From positions 1 to 64,000 of the forward strand of contig CAZLRF010000011.1 in NCBI GenBank assembly GCA_964561785.1: a stretch of 64,000 nucleotides of DNA, read 5' to 3'. Numbering within the stretch: position 1 is the first letter of the stretch; every line of letters begins with the position of its first letter. A program made the translations under genes and the position numbers. A model generated the notes under the pieces. The model worked only from the letters and a program-made list of their open reading frames with translations, was not told the origin of the DNA and did no database searches. This DNA comes from DATBSL01 sp964561785 (lineage in GTDB: Bacteria > Acidobacteriota > Vicinamibacteria > Fen-336). This document shows positions 1-9,000 of this stretch, piece by piece.

Positions 1-1122
1 CTTGACCTCGTTCTCGTCGAGGTCGTACTTCGCCTTGCGCACCTTCTCGGCGTAGAAGCGGTAGTCCCAGGGGGCGATCCTCTCGCCCTTGCCCTCGCGG
101 TCGGCGATCGCCTGCATCTCGGCGACCTCCTCCCTGACCCGGGCGACCGCGGGGCTCCACACCGCCTCCATGAGGGCCATCGCCCGCTCGGGCGTCCTCG
201 CCATCGTGTCCTCGAGGCTCCAGTGCGCGTAGGTCTCGTGGCCGAGGAGCTTCGAGCGCTCGGCCCGCAGGGCGAGGATCTCCGTGATCGTCGCGTTGTT
301 GTCCCTCGCGTCGCCGTTGTCGCCCCGGCTGTAGTACGCCCTCCACACCTTCTCCCGCAGGTCGCGTCTCTCGGAGTAGAGGAGGAACGGCTCCATGCTC
401 GAGCGCGTGTTGAGGATCGCCCATCTCCCCTTGCGGCCCCGCGCCTCCGCGGCCGCCGCCGCCGCCGCGCGGACCGCGTCGGGCAGCCCCTGGAGGTCCG
501 CCTCGCTCTCGAGGAAGAGCACGCGGTCCGTCTCGTCGGCCAGGACGTTCTGGGCGAAGGCGGTGTAGAGCGTCGCGAGGCGCTGGTTGATCTCCGAGAG
601 GCGCTTCTTGCCCGCCGGATCGAGCCGCGCCCCCGTGCGCGCGAAGGTCGTGTGGTAGAGCCACGCGAGCCGCTTCTGCTCGGCGGTGAGGCCCGCCGCC
701 TCGCGCGCCTCGTAGACGGCGGCGATCCGGCGGAACAGCGGCTCGTTCTGCGCGATGCGGTCGCGGAACGCGGCGAGGCGGGGGGCCATCTCGCGCTCGA
801 TCGCCTGGAACGCCGGCGTGTTCATCGAGGTGCTCCAGACGCCGTAGACGGCCTGCACCTGCTTCAGCAGCCGGTCGGAGCGCTCGAGGGCGGCGATCGT
901 GTTCTCGAAGGTGGGCGGCGCGGCCTGGGCCGTGATCGCGTCGATCGCGCGAAGCTGCGCCTCCATCGCGGCCTCGAGGGCCGGCACGAACTGGCCCACC
1001 TCGACCCGGTCGAACGGGGGCACGCCCCCGTGGGGGCCGCTCCAGGGGGCGAGCAGCGGGTTCGGGGAGGGGGCGGCGGAGAGCAGGGCGAGAACGGCCG
1101 CGGGCGCGAGGGGGGTCGGCAT
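1..1122 (-). CDS. dcp: M3 family peptidyl-dipeptidase (Dcp-like), N-terminal part only
   Basis: This is the first 374 residues of a zinc metallopeptidase of the M3 family, which removes dipeptides from or cleaves oligopeptides; the rest lies beyond the left edge. The visible part carries Dcp-type stretches such as FENTIAALERS, LDPAGKKRLSEINQRLA, HETYAHWSLEDTMA and KYDLDENEVK, the last of which normally sits shortly before the catalytic half. The HExxH zinc site would be outside the window, so catalytic competence cannot be judged. The ATG at 1122 is preceded by GAGGAG about 9 bases upstream. The N-terminus (MPTPLAPAAVLALLSAAP) is a weak export-signal candidate. It lies 29 bp behind the PQQ dehydrogenase gene on the same strand and may be cotranscribed with it. 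Confidence 0.9.
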   Translation of the reverse strand, partial: MPTPLAPAAVLALLSAAPSPNPLLAPWSGPHGGVPPFDRVEVGQFVPALEAAMEAQLRAIDAITAQAAPPTFENTIAALERSDRLLKQVQAVYGVWSTSMNTPAFQAIEREMAPRLAAFRDRIAQNEPLFRRIAAVYEAREAAGLTAEQKRLAWLYHTTFARTGARLDPAGKKRLSEINQRLATLYTAFAQNVLADETDRVLFLESEADLQGLPDAVRAAAAAAAEARGRKGRWAILNTRSSMEPFLLYSERRDLREKVWRAYYSRGDNGDARDNNATITEILALRAERSKLLGHETYAHWSLEDTMARTPERAMALMEAVWSPAVARVREEVAEMQAIADREGKGERIAPWDYRFYAEKVRKAKYDLDENEVK

Positions 1123-1151
1123 GTCGGAGGGCTCCTCGGGGCTCAAGCGTT

Positions 1152-2357
1152 TCAGCGGGAGGGCTCGAGGCGGTAGACCTCGCCGTCGTAGTCCACGACG
1201 TACGCCTCGCCGTCCGCGTCGAGCCCGAACGACGAGGGCGAGTTTATCCCCCGCAGGCCCGCGGTCCAATCCCGCACGTCGGTCGCCAGCCCGCCCGCGA
1301 GGCGGAACGAGCGCACGAGGCCCGTGCAGAAGTCGCCGAAGAAGTAGGTCCCGGCGAGGTCCGGCATCCGGCAGCCGCGGTAGACCACGCCGCCCGTCAC
1401 CGAGCAGCCCTCGGCGTGGGAGTACTCGTAGACGGGGAGGGTCAGCCCCGAGCGGTTGCAGCCGCTCGCCGGGCTGAAGCACTGCGAGCCCTCCATCGTG
1501 TTCCAGCCGAAGTTCAGCCCGCCCCGGGAGGCGGCCGCGACGTCGATCTCCTCGACGCGGTTCTGCCCGACGTCCCCGACGTAGAGGTCGCCCGTGAGGC
1601 GGTCGACGGAGATCTTGAAGGGGTTGCGCAGGCCGAAGGCCCAGATCTCCGGCTGCGCCCCCGCGGTGGCGCGGAACGGGTTGTCCGGGGGGATCGCGTA
1701 GGGAGAGGCGGCGTCGACGTCGATCCTCAGGACCTTCCCGAGACGGGTCGAGAGGCTCTGGCCCGCCCCGAGGGGGTCCCCGCCGGAGCCGCCGTCGCCG
1801 AGGGCGACGAGGAGCTTCCCGGCCGCGTCGAAGGCGAGGGCGCCCCCGTTGTGGTTGGCGAACGGCTGGGGCTCGAGGAGCAGCACGCGCTCGCTTCCGG
1901 GGTCGGCGGCGTCGGCCGAGGTGGCGCGGAACTCCGCGACGTGGGTGTCGCCCCGGGGATTCGTGTAGTTCACGAAGAATCGGCGGTTCGTCGCGAACTG
2001 GGGGTGGAAGGCGAGCCCGAGGAGGCCGCGCTCGCCGCCACTCGAGATCCGGCCGGACACGTCGAGGAACGGCGCCGGCTGGAGCTGGCCGTCACGGACG
2101 ATCCGGACGCGGCCCCCCTGCTCGACCACGTAGAGCCGCTCCCGGTCGCCGGGGACCGACTGCAGGTCGAGCGGGTTGCGCAGCCCGGACACGACGAGGC
2201 GGGCCGTGAGGGAGGGGATTCCCGTCACCGGCGCTCCCGCCGCGCACGAGGACCCCGGCGGGGTGCTCGACGGCACCGGGCTCGGAGACGAGCCGCCGTC
2301 GCCCCCGCACGCCGCGGCCGTCGCCACGGCCAGGCACACCGCCAGCTTCCTGCTCAT
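1152..2357 (-). CDS. PQQ-dependent sugar dehydrogenase (glucose/sorbosone dehydrogenase family), lipoprotein
   Basis: The 401-residue product is a six-bladed beta-propeller of the soluble glucose/sorbosone dehydrogenase family, expected to oxidise sugars with pyrroloquinoline quinone outside the cytoplasm. Family signatures are visible: ERGLLGLAFHPQF with the conserved His, LGDGGSGGDP, EIWAFGLRNPFKIS with the conserved Arg, LYVGDVGQNRVEEID and NFGWNTMEG. The N-terminus (MSRKLAVCLAVATAAAC) ends in a lipobox-like AAAC followed by a Gly/Ser/Pro-rich linker, so it is probably a lipoprotein. The ATG at 2357 has GAGGAG upstream, and a TACACT box about 30 bases upstream could be its -10. The real substrate of such proteins is usually unknown. 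No PQQ biosynthesis gene is in the window. Confidence 0.9.
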   Translation of the reverse strand: MSRKLAVCLAVATAAACGGDGGSSPSPVPSSTPPGSSCAAGAPVTGIPSLTARLVVSGLRNPLDLQSVPGDRERLYVVEQGGRVRIVRDGQLQPAPFLDVSGRISSGGERGLLGLAFHPQFATNRRFFVNYTNPRGDTHVAEFRATSADAADPGSERVLLLEPQPFANHNGGALAFDAAGKLLVALGDGGSGGDPLGAGQSLSTRLGKVLRIDVDAASPYAIPPDNPFRATAGAQPEIWAFGLRNPFKISVDRLTGDLYVGDVGQNRVEEIDVAAASRGGLNFGWNTMEGSQCFSPASGCNRSGLTLPVYEYSHAEGCSVTGGVVYRGCRMPDLAGTYFFGDFCTGLVRSFRLAGGLATDVRDWTAGLRGINSPSSFGLDADGEAYVVDYDGEVYRLEPSR

Positions 2358-2429
2358 GCCCCGCTCCTCGCCCCCGGAAGTCCTTCCCGCAGTGTAGACG
2401 AGGGGCGGACCGGCTCCTATCCCGGCGGG

Positions 2430-3005
2430 CTACTGGCGGCGCAGCTCGACCCGACGGTTCTGGGCCCGGCCCTCGGGGGTGGAGTTGTCGGCGATCGGCC
2501 TCGACGACCCGTAGCCGCGGGCCTCGAGGCGCGCGGCGTCGACCCCCCGGCTCACGAGGTAGGCCCGCGCGGAGCGCGCCCTCGCCTCGGACAGGGGCTG
2601 GTTGATGGCGTCGGTCCCGCTCGAGTCGGCGTGGCCGCCGACCTCGAATCGGCCCTCGGCCAGGCACGGGACGACGCGGTCGAGGGCGGAGCGGTCCTCG
2701 GCCGTCAGCTCGGGGCTGTTCGTCGCGAAGCGGAGCTCGACGCTCATCGCGTCCGAGCAGTCGGGGGTGGGGGCGGGGGCCGGGGTCGCCTCGGGGGCGG
2801 CCGTCACCGGCGGGGCGACCGTCACCGGCGGGGCGACCGCCGCGCTCGCGACCGAGGGGACTCCGCAGCAGGCCGCGGCCCGGCCGGGCCCCCGGCCGGC
2901 GAGCCAGAGAAGGGCGAGGAGCAGCGCGAGCGCCAGCGCGCCGACGAGCTTCGCCCGGTCGTAGGCCGCCCACTGCTCGGGCGTCCGGCCGTTGATGAGC
3001 CGCAT
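2430..3005 (-). CDS. OmpA-family peptidoglycan-binding protein with N-terminal membrane anchor
   Basis: The 191-residue protein has a membrane segment at about residues 18-37 (KLVGALALALLLALLWLAG), an Ala/Pro linker with the tandem repeat APPVTVAPPVTAAP, and an OmpA C-terminal domain from about residue 88. The peptidoglycan-contact motif is present (GHADSSGTDAINQPLSEARA, with the Asp and Arg that grip diaminopimelate). The anchor looks like a plain transmembrane helix, so the protein may tether the inner membrane to the wall rather than form an outer-membrane barrel. It starts at an ATG preceded by GAGGAGGGG. It lies 10 bp behind the helix-hairpin-helix membrane protein, and the two are probably one transcription unit. 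Confidence 0.88.
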   Translation of the reverse strand: MRLINGRTPEQWAAYDRAKLVGALALALLLALLWLAGRGPGRAAACCGVPSVASAAVAPPVTVAPPVTAAPEATPAPAPTPDCSDAMSVELRFATNSPELTAEDRSALDRVVPCLAEGRFEVGGHADSSGTDAINQPLSEARARSARAYLVSRGVDAARLEARGYGSSRPIADNSTPEGRAQNRRVELRRQ

Positions 3006-3015
3006 CGCCCCCTCC

Positions 3016-3750
3016 TCACTCCCGTCCGGCGGTCAGCCGGTCCTGGAGCTCCCTGAGGCCCGCCCAGTCGTTCCGGACGCAGTAGCTCGCCTGCTCCGGC
3101 CACGTCCCGGGGTTCGCGATGCGGAAGTTCGGGCCGCCCTTCTCGAGGATCGCGGAGATCTCGGCGGGGGAGGCGGAGGCGAGCTGGACGAACGTGGTGA
3201 CGCCGTGCTGGCGAAGGAGCTGGGCGATCTTCGGGCCGATGCCCTCGACGATCTCGAGGTCGTCGGGTCCCTCGAGATGGAACCCCGCCGCCTTCGCGCC
3301 CGCGACGTCGATCTCGACCTCGGCCGGTACGTCCGCGAGGAGCTGCACGCCCGCGTAGAGCTCGTCCTGGTACCGCTTGAGCCCCTCCCAGTCGCCGCGC
3401 ACGCAGTACAGGGCCTGCGCCGGCCACGTGCCGGGGTTGGCGAGGCGGAACCGCGGGCCGCCCTTGTCGAGGATGGCCCAGAGCGAGGAGACGTCGGCGC
3501 GGGCCAGCTTCTCGAAGGAGTCGATGCCGCCCCGGCGCAGGAGCTGGGCGATCTTCGGGCCGATCCCCTCGATGATCACGAGGTCGTCGACGCGGGGGGC
3601 GGCGGGGACGGCGAGCGGGGCGGCGACCGTCGCCGCGGGGACCTCCTGGACCTCGGTCCGGCCGACGAGGCGGTTGAGCAGCCACGACAGGAGCCAGCCG
3701 GCGAGGATGCCCAGGACGAACCACCACAGGCAGCAGGTGAAGAGCGACAT
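3016..3750 (-). CDS. Membrane-anchored protein with two helix-hairpin-helix (EGIGPKIAQLL) repeats
   Basis: The 244-residue protein has one N-terminal membrane helix (about residues 4-26, rich in Trp and Leu), a linker, and two near-identical modules at residues 55-134 and 163-242. Each begins with a helix-hairpin-helix signature (EGIGPKIAQLLR) and continues with KGGP-x-FR-x-ANPGTWP, a Cys in YCVR, and a W-x-GL-x(4)-QD end. The hairpin resembles the COG3743-type helix-hairpin-helix often called flap-endonuclease-like, but no nuclease residues are visible. The second half of the module is conserved but unknown to me. The ATG has GGAGG 8 bases upstream. It is followed after 10 bp by the OmpA-domain gene, which suggests an envelope role. 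Whether the hairpins bind DNA is not shown. Confidence 0.8.
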   Translation of the reverse strand: MSLFTCCLWWFVLGILAGWLLSWLLNRLVGRTEVQEVPAATVAAPLAVPAAPRVDDLVIIEGIGPKIAQLLRRGGIDSFEKLARADVSSLWAILDKGGPRFRLANPGTWPAQALYCVRGDWEGLKRYQDELYAGVQLLADVPAEVEIDVAGAKAAGFHLEGPDDLEIVEGIGPKIAQLLRQHGVTTFVQLASASPAEISAILEKGGPNFRIANPGTWPEQASYCVRNDWAGLRELQDRLTAGRE

Positions 3751-3807
3751 GATCCGTTCCTCCGGGAATGCCGGGCGCGCGCGAACGCCGGCCGAGCGAC
3801 ACTAGCA

Positions 3808-3845
3808 CCGGCGCGAGCGCCGGGTCTGCTGTCAGTTGTGACAGC
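3808..3845 (-). terminator. Two adjacent stem-loops downstream of hemQ
   Basis: Two inverted repeats lie just past the hemQ stop. CCGGCGC-GA-GCGCCGG is at 3808-3823, and GCTGTCA-GTTG-TGACAGC is at 3828-3845. They separate hemQ from the next gene on the same strand and could end its transcript, although there is no T-tract on either side. The GCTGTCA/TGACAGC pair could instead be a protein-binding site. Confidence 0.4.
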
Positions 3846-3851
3846 GGGGGC

Positions 3852-4685
3852 TCAGCGGTGGAGCGCGGGGACCGCGCCCTCGAGGTAGGCGGGCAGCTCG
3901 GACGGCGAGAACTGCAGGCCCACCCAGAACGGGCCGAACTCCGCGTACCACGCCGAGGCCTCGTCGAAGCGCATCTCGTAGACGAGCTTCTTGAACACGA
4001 CGGGGTCGTCGGCGAAGAGGTCGACGCCCCACTCCCAGTCGTCGAAGCCGATCGCCCCCGAGATGAGCTGGACGACCGCGCCCGCGTAGTGGCGTCCGAT
4101 CTTGCCGTGCTCGAGCATCATCCGGGCGCGGTCCTCGACGGGCAGCGCGTACCAGTTCCTCGCCTCCCCCCGGCGTTTGTTCATCGGATAGAAGCAGACG
4201 TGGCGCCGGGCGGGGACCTCGGGCCACAGGCGGCCCGACACGCGGCGCCGCTGCTCCTCCATCTCCGCGTCGAAGGCCCGCTCGAACTCCTCGCTGCCGG
4301 TCGCGAGCCCCCGCTCGCCGAGGCGGCGGTGGATCTGGGCCGTCATCTCGTACAGGCCGAGCTCGACGACCGAGACGAACGACGACGTGGGCTCGAGGAA
4401 CGCCGAGAGAGACAGCCGCGCGACGGCGACCTGGGCCGCCTGCAGCTCCTCGAACGAGCGACGCAGGTGCAGGAGCATGAGGTCGCCCCGGTGCCCGAGG
4501 AGGGTCACCGTCGCCGTCGTCCCCGCCGGGCCCCGGCGCATCGCGGCGAGCGCGTCGCTCGCTTCGGCGGCGAGGCGCTCTCTCTGCTCGGGCGGGCACT
4601 CGCGCCACGCCGCCCAGCGCAGGCGGAACATCTGGTGCAGCACGCTCCAGCCCTCGAGGGTCTCGGGAACGCGGGGATCGTGCAT
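3852..4685 (-). CDS. hemQ: HemQ / coproheme decarboxylase (chlorite dismutase family)
   Basis: This 277-residue protein belongs to the chlorite-dismutase fold family and matches the HemQ branch. HemQ turns coproheme into heme b by two oxidative decarboxylations in the coproporphyrin-dependent pathway. Recognisable parts are the FYPMNKRR segment with the active-site Tyr, NWYALPVEDR, EHGKIGRHYAG with the proximal His, and FDDWEWGVDLFADDP. I chose the ATG at 4685, which has GAGGAGAG upstream; a longer frame starting at 4721 has no comparable signal. A TAGAAT box at 4708-4713 would give a leader of about 15 bases. It is divergent from the RND efflux genes. A HemY-type oxidase is encoded at 33692, so the same pathway is represented twice in the window, unlinked. 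True chlorite dismutase activity is unlikely from these motifs. Confidence 0.92.
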   Translation of the reverse strand: MHDPRVPETLEGWSVLHQMFRLRWAAWRECPPEQRERLAAEASDALAAMRRGPAGTTATVTLLGHRGDLMLLHLRRSFEELQAAQVAVARLSLSAFLEPTSSFVSVVELGLYEMTAQIHRRLGERGLATGSEEFERAFDAEMEEQRRRVSGRLWPEVPARRHVCFYPMNKRRGEARNWYALPVEDRARMMLEHGKIGRHYAGAVVQLISGAIGFDDWEWGVDLFADDPVVFKKLVYEMRFDEASAWYAEFGPFWVGLQFSPSELPAYLEGAVPALHR

Positions 4686-4707
4686 CGGGCTCTCCTCGAA
4701 AGCCTCC

Positions 4708-4713
4708 ATTCTA
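4708..4713 (-). promoter_or_regulatory. Candidate -10 box of hemQ (TAGAAT)
   Basis: TAGAAT matches the -10 consensus at five of six positions and lies 22 bases before the hemQ start, upstream of the Shine-Dalgarno sequence. No good -35 is visible at 16-18 bases. Confidence 0.4.
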
Positions 4714-4732
4714 AGGACCAATCGGCCTCCCG

Positions 4733-4751
4733 GGCTTTACACAGGCTTTAC
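4733..4751. repeat. Direct repeat GGCTTTAC, 11-base period, in the hemQ/efflux divergent region
   Basis: GGCTTTAC occurs at 4733-4740 and again at 4744-4751, one helical turn apart, between divergently transcribed hemQ and the RND adaptor gene. AT-richer words like this are rare in the surrounding sequence. A tandem site for a regulator is possible but unproven. Confidence 0.35.
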
Positions 4752-4861
4752 CGCACGGCGTGTGGATTTCCCGTGCTCCTTGGGAACAGAATGGATCCGT
4801 CGTCCCCCCCCGCGCGAGCCCCGCTTCCGCGGACCGGACCTCTTCATCCCGCGAGGACCCC

Positions 4862-5995
4862 TTGACCCAGAAGACCCTCGTCGCCTTCGCCGCCGCGGCG
4901 GCCGCCCTCTCGGCCGCGTGCGGGGGCGAGGGCGGAGCCGCCGCCGCCCGACCCCAGCGGCCCCCGCTGCGCGTGCGGGTCGCCCCCGTCGCCGCCCAGG
5001 ACGTCGTCTACCAGATCCGGTCGCTCGGCCAGATCGAGGCCCGGGACGTGGTCCAGGTCACGGCGCAGGTCGACGGGGTCGCGACCGACGTGCGCTTTCG
5101 GGAGGGCGACCGGGTGGGCCCCGGCACCGTGCTGCTGCGGATCGACCCCGAGCGCTACCGGCTCGAGGCGGAGCGCGCCCAGGGCGCGCTCGAGCAGGCG
5201 CGGGCCGAGCAGGACCGCGCGGAGGCCGACCTCCGGCGCCGCGAGTCGCTCGCCCAGAACGAGCTGCTCTCCGCCGAGGAGCTGGCACGCTCTCGCTCCG
5301 ACCGGGCGCGGCTCACGGCGTCGGTCGAGGTGGCGAAGGCCGCCCTCGGGATCGCGAGGCAGAACCTGCAGCGCTCCGAGGTGCGCCCCCAGGTGAGCGG
5401 CGTGATCGACACCCGCACGGTGGACACCGGGCAGTTCGTGCGGACGGGGACGGTCCTCGCCACGATCGTGGACACGAGCCGGCTGCGCCTGCGCTTCAAG
5501 CTCTCGGAGGCGGAGTCGCTGCGCGCGAGCGTCGGGGGGACGGTGAGCTTCCGCGTCGCCCCCCTCGGCCCCCGCGACTTCACGGCCCGGATCTACCACG
5601 TCGGCCGCGTCGCCGACACCACCACCCGCCAGGTCGAGGTGCTCGCGTGGGTCGACAACCCGGGCGAGCTCAAGCCCGGGTTCTTCGCCGAGGTCACCCT
5701 GGCCGGGGAGGAGCACCGCGACGCCCTCGTCGTCCCGGAGGCCGCGATCCAGGCGAGCGAGCAGGGCTTCGTCACCTACGTCGTGCAGGAAGGCCAGGCG
5801 CGGCTGCGCCCCGTGCAGCTCGGGCTGCGGACGGGGACGGGGATCGTCGAGATCCTCGAGGGGGTGAAGGCGGGCGAGACAGTCGTCACCGAGGGCTCGG
5901 ATCGCCTCGCCGACGGCGTCCGGGTCGAGGTCGTCACGGGGGAGGGACCGCGCGGGGCGGCCGAGGGGCCCGCGCCCCTGGCCCCTGCGAGGTGA
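4862..5995 (+). CDS. RND efflux periplasmic adaptor (membrane fusion protein), lipoprotein
   Basis: The adaptor subunit links the inner-membrane RND pump to an outer-membrane channel. I place the start at TTG 4862, preceded by GAGGA, because it gives a proper lipoprotein signal (MTQKTLVAFAAAAAALSAAC); upstream in-frame ATG codons add a sequence unlike a signal. The 377-residue product shows the lipoyl half-motifs (ARDVVQVTAQVDGVATDVRF and RSEVRPQVSGVIDTRTVD), an Arg/Glu-rich coiled-coil hairpin between them, a beta-barrel domain and a membrane-proximal domain (KAGETVVTEGSDRLADG). The pump gene follows after 10 bp. No TolC-type gene is nearby, so the outer channel must be encoded elsewhere. 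The substrate cannot be told from sequence. Confidence 0.92.
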   Translation: MTQKTLVAFAAAAAALSAACGGEGGAAAARPQRPPLRVRVAPVAAQDVVYQIRSLGQIEARDVVQVTAQVDGVATDVRFREGDRVGPGTVLLRIDPERYRLEAERAQGALEQARAEQDRAEADLRRRESLAQNELLSAEELARSRSDRARLTASVEVAKAALGIARQNLQRSEVRPQVSGVIDTRTVDTGQFVRTGTVLATIVDTSRLRLRFKLSEAESLRASVGGTVSFRVAPLGPRDFTARIYHVGRVADTTTRQVEVLAWVDNPGELKPGFFAEVTLAGEEHRDALVVPEAAIQASEQGFVTYVVQEGQARLRPVQLGLRTGTGIVEILEGVKAGETVVTEGSDRLADGVRVEVVTGEGPRGAAEGPAPLAPAR

Positions 5996-6005
5996 GGGGG
6001 CGCCG

Positions 6006-9000
6006 ATGAGCGACGCGGTGCGGCCGGCAGGGGAGCCCGAGGAGGACCCGCAGAAGATCGCCACCGGGATGACCCTGGCCGACATCTCGATCCGGAACCA
6101 CGTCTTCGCGTGGATCCTGATGTTCGCGCTGATCGGGTTCGGGATCCTCACCTACACGGGGGTGGGCACCGTCTTCCAGGGGCTCGGGGTGAGCCAGAAC
6201 CCCGACGTGGACTTCCCGGTGATCAACGTCTCGATCACCTGGGAGGGGGCGTCCCCCGAGGTCATGGAGACGGACGTCGTCGACCCGGTGGAGGACGCGG
6301 TCACCTCGGTGGAGGGGGTCCGCGAGGTCTCCTCCTCCTCCCGCCAGGGCAGCTCGAACATCACCGTCGAGTTCGAGCTCGAGCGGGACATCGACGTCGC
6401 CCTCCAGGACGTCCAGGCCCGGCTGGCCCAGCTGCAGCGGCGGCTTCCCCTCGGCATCGACCCCCCGGTCGTGAGCAAGACGAACCCGGAGGACGACCCG
6501 ATCATGCGCATCGCGATCGGGGGCAGCCGCCCGCCCACGTTCGTCGCCGACTACATCCGCAACGTCGTCCGGCCCCAGCTTCAGACGATCCCGGGAGTGG
6601 GCGAGATCCAGCTCTCGGGGTTCCGCGACCGCAACGTGCGGGTCTGGTACGACGCGGCGCGCCTCGAGGCGCAGGGCCTCACCGTCCAGGACGTGAACCG
6701 CGCGATCCAGCGCGAGCACCTCGAGGTGCCCGCCGGCCGCATCGAGAGCGACGCGCGGGAGATGAACGTCCGCGCCGAGGGCGAGGCGATCGACGTCGAG
6801 GGGTTCCGAAACCTCGTCGTCACCTACCGCAACGGCGCCCCGGTCCGCCTGCGGGACGTGGCGGTCGTCGAGGACGGCCTCGAGGACCGCCGGCGGCTCT
6901 ACCGGGCGATGGGCGAGCCCGCGATCGGCTTCGGGATCACCAAGCTGCGCGGAGCGAACGCGGTCCAGGTCGGCCGCGACGTGCGGGCGCGGCTCGCCGA
7001 GATCGAGCAGCAGCTCCCGGAGGGGCTCTTCCTCGCCATCAACTTCGACACCACGATCTTCGTGGAGCGGGCGATCGAGGAGATCCTGTTCACCCTCGTC
7101 CTCGCCGCCGTGCTCACGAGCCTCGTGTGCTGGTTCTTCCTCGGCTCGTGGTCGACGACCCTCAACGTGCTGCTCGCCATCCCCACCTCGATCCTCGGCA
7201 CGTTCATCGTCATGTACGTGCTCGGCTTCACGCTCAACACCTACACGGTGCTCGGGCTGACCCTCGTGGTCGGCATCGTGGTCGACGACGCGATCATGGT
7301 GCTCGAGAACATCTACCGCCACCGCGAGGAGGGCAAGGGCAGGGTGGCCGCGGCGTCGGTGGGGGCCCGCGAGATCACCTTCGCCGCCGCCGCCGCCACC
7401 CTCGCGATCATGGCGATCTTCCTGCCGGTGGCCTTCATGAAGGGCATCATCGGCAAGTTCTTCTTCCAGTTCGGGGTGACGATCTCGGTCGCGGTGCTCA
7501 TCTCGCTGCTCGAGGCCTTGACGCTCGCGCCGATGCGCCTGTCGCGGACGCTCGAGGTCGGAGAGCGCGCGAGCCGTCTCGAGCGGTGGGTGAGCACGAC
7601 GTTCGCCCGCCTCGCCGCCGGCTACCACCGCCTGCTCGTCCCCGCCCTGCGGCACCGCAAGCTGGTCCTCGCCGGGGCGAGTGTCCTGTTCGTGCTCTCG
7701 CTGCTCGTCGGGAAGCTCCTGCGCCAGGAGTTCATCCCCTCTCAGGACATGAGCCGCTTCGGCATCCGCTTCCAGACCCCGGTCGGCTCCAGCCTCGACA
7801 CGACCGAGCGCATCCTGGCCCAGATCGAGCGCTTCCTGCAGGGACGCCCGGAGGTCGAGAAGTACGGCGGCTTCGTGGGCGGGTTCGGGGGCGGGGAGGT
7901 CAACAGCGGCTTCGTGTTCGTCACGATGAAGGAGCCGAGGGACCGCCCGGTCGACCCGAAGACGGGCCGCCGGCTCTCCCAGGAAGAGCTCATGGGCGTC
8001 GCCCGCCAGGTGACGAGCGGCTTCCCGGGCGCCCGGATCGTCATGCTCGACTTCTCGCAGCGGGGCTTCAGCGCCGGCCGCGGGGGGGGCTTCCCGGTCG
8101 AGTTCAACATCCGCGGCCCGGACTGGGAGGAGCTCGGGCGCGCCTCCCGCGTCATCATGGAGAAGATGCGCGAGTCGGGCCTCGTGACCGACATCAACAG
8201 CGACTACCAGGTCGGCATGCCCGAGGTGCAGGTGTTCCCCGACCGGAACAAGGCGGCCGACCTCGGGGTCTCGATGGCCGAGATCGGGGAGACGATCAAC
8301 TCGGCGATCGGCGGCCAGAGGGTCGGGAAGTTCAAGGACCAGGGCCGCCGGTTCGACATCCGGGTCCGGCTCCTCGCCCAGCAGCGCCAGCGGCCGGAAG
8401 ACATCGCGCGGCTGCTCGTGCGCACCGGGACCGGGGGGCTCGTGCGCCTCGGCGACATCGTGAGGATCGAGCAGCGGCCGACCCTGCAGACGATCACCCG
8501 CCGCGACCGCCAGCGGGCGATCACCATCACGGCCAACGTCGTCCCCGGCGTCTCCCAGAGCGAGGCCATCGACCGCTCGATGCAGCTCGCCCGGGAGAGC
8601 CTCCCCGACGCCTACCGCGTGGTCGCGTCGGGCTCCGCCCGCACCTTCCGCGAGGCGTTCGAGTCGCTGTTCTTCGCCATGATCCTCGGCCTCGTCGTGG
8701 CCTACATGGTGCTGGCGTCCCAGTTCAACGCCTTCACCCACCCCTTCACCGTCCTGCTCGCCCTGCCGTTCAGCGTCAGCGGGGCCCTCGTCGCGCTGCT
8801 CCTGGCCGGACAGAGCCTCAACGTGTACAGCCTGCTCGGCATCATCCTGCTCATGGGCATCGCCAAGAAGAACTCGATCCTGCTCGTGGACTTCACGAAC
8901 CAGGCCCGGGCGCAGGGGATGGAGCGCCACGAGGCCCTGCTCCACGCCTGCCCGGTTCGCCTGCGGCCGATCCTCATGACGTCGATCGCGACGATCGCGG

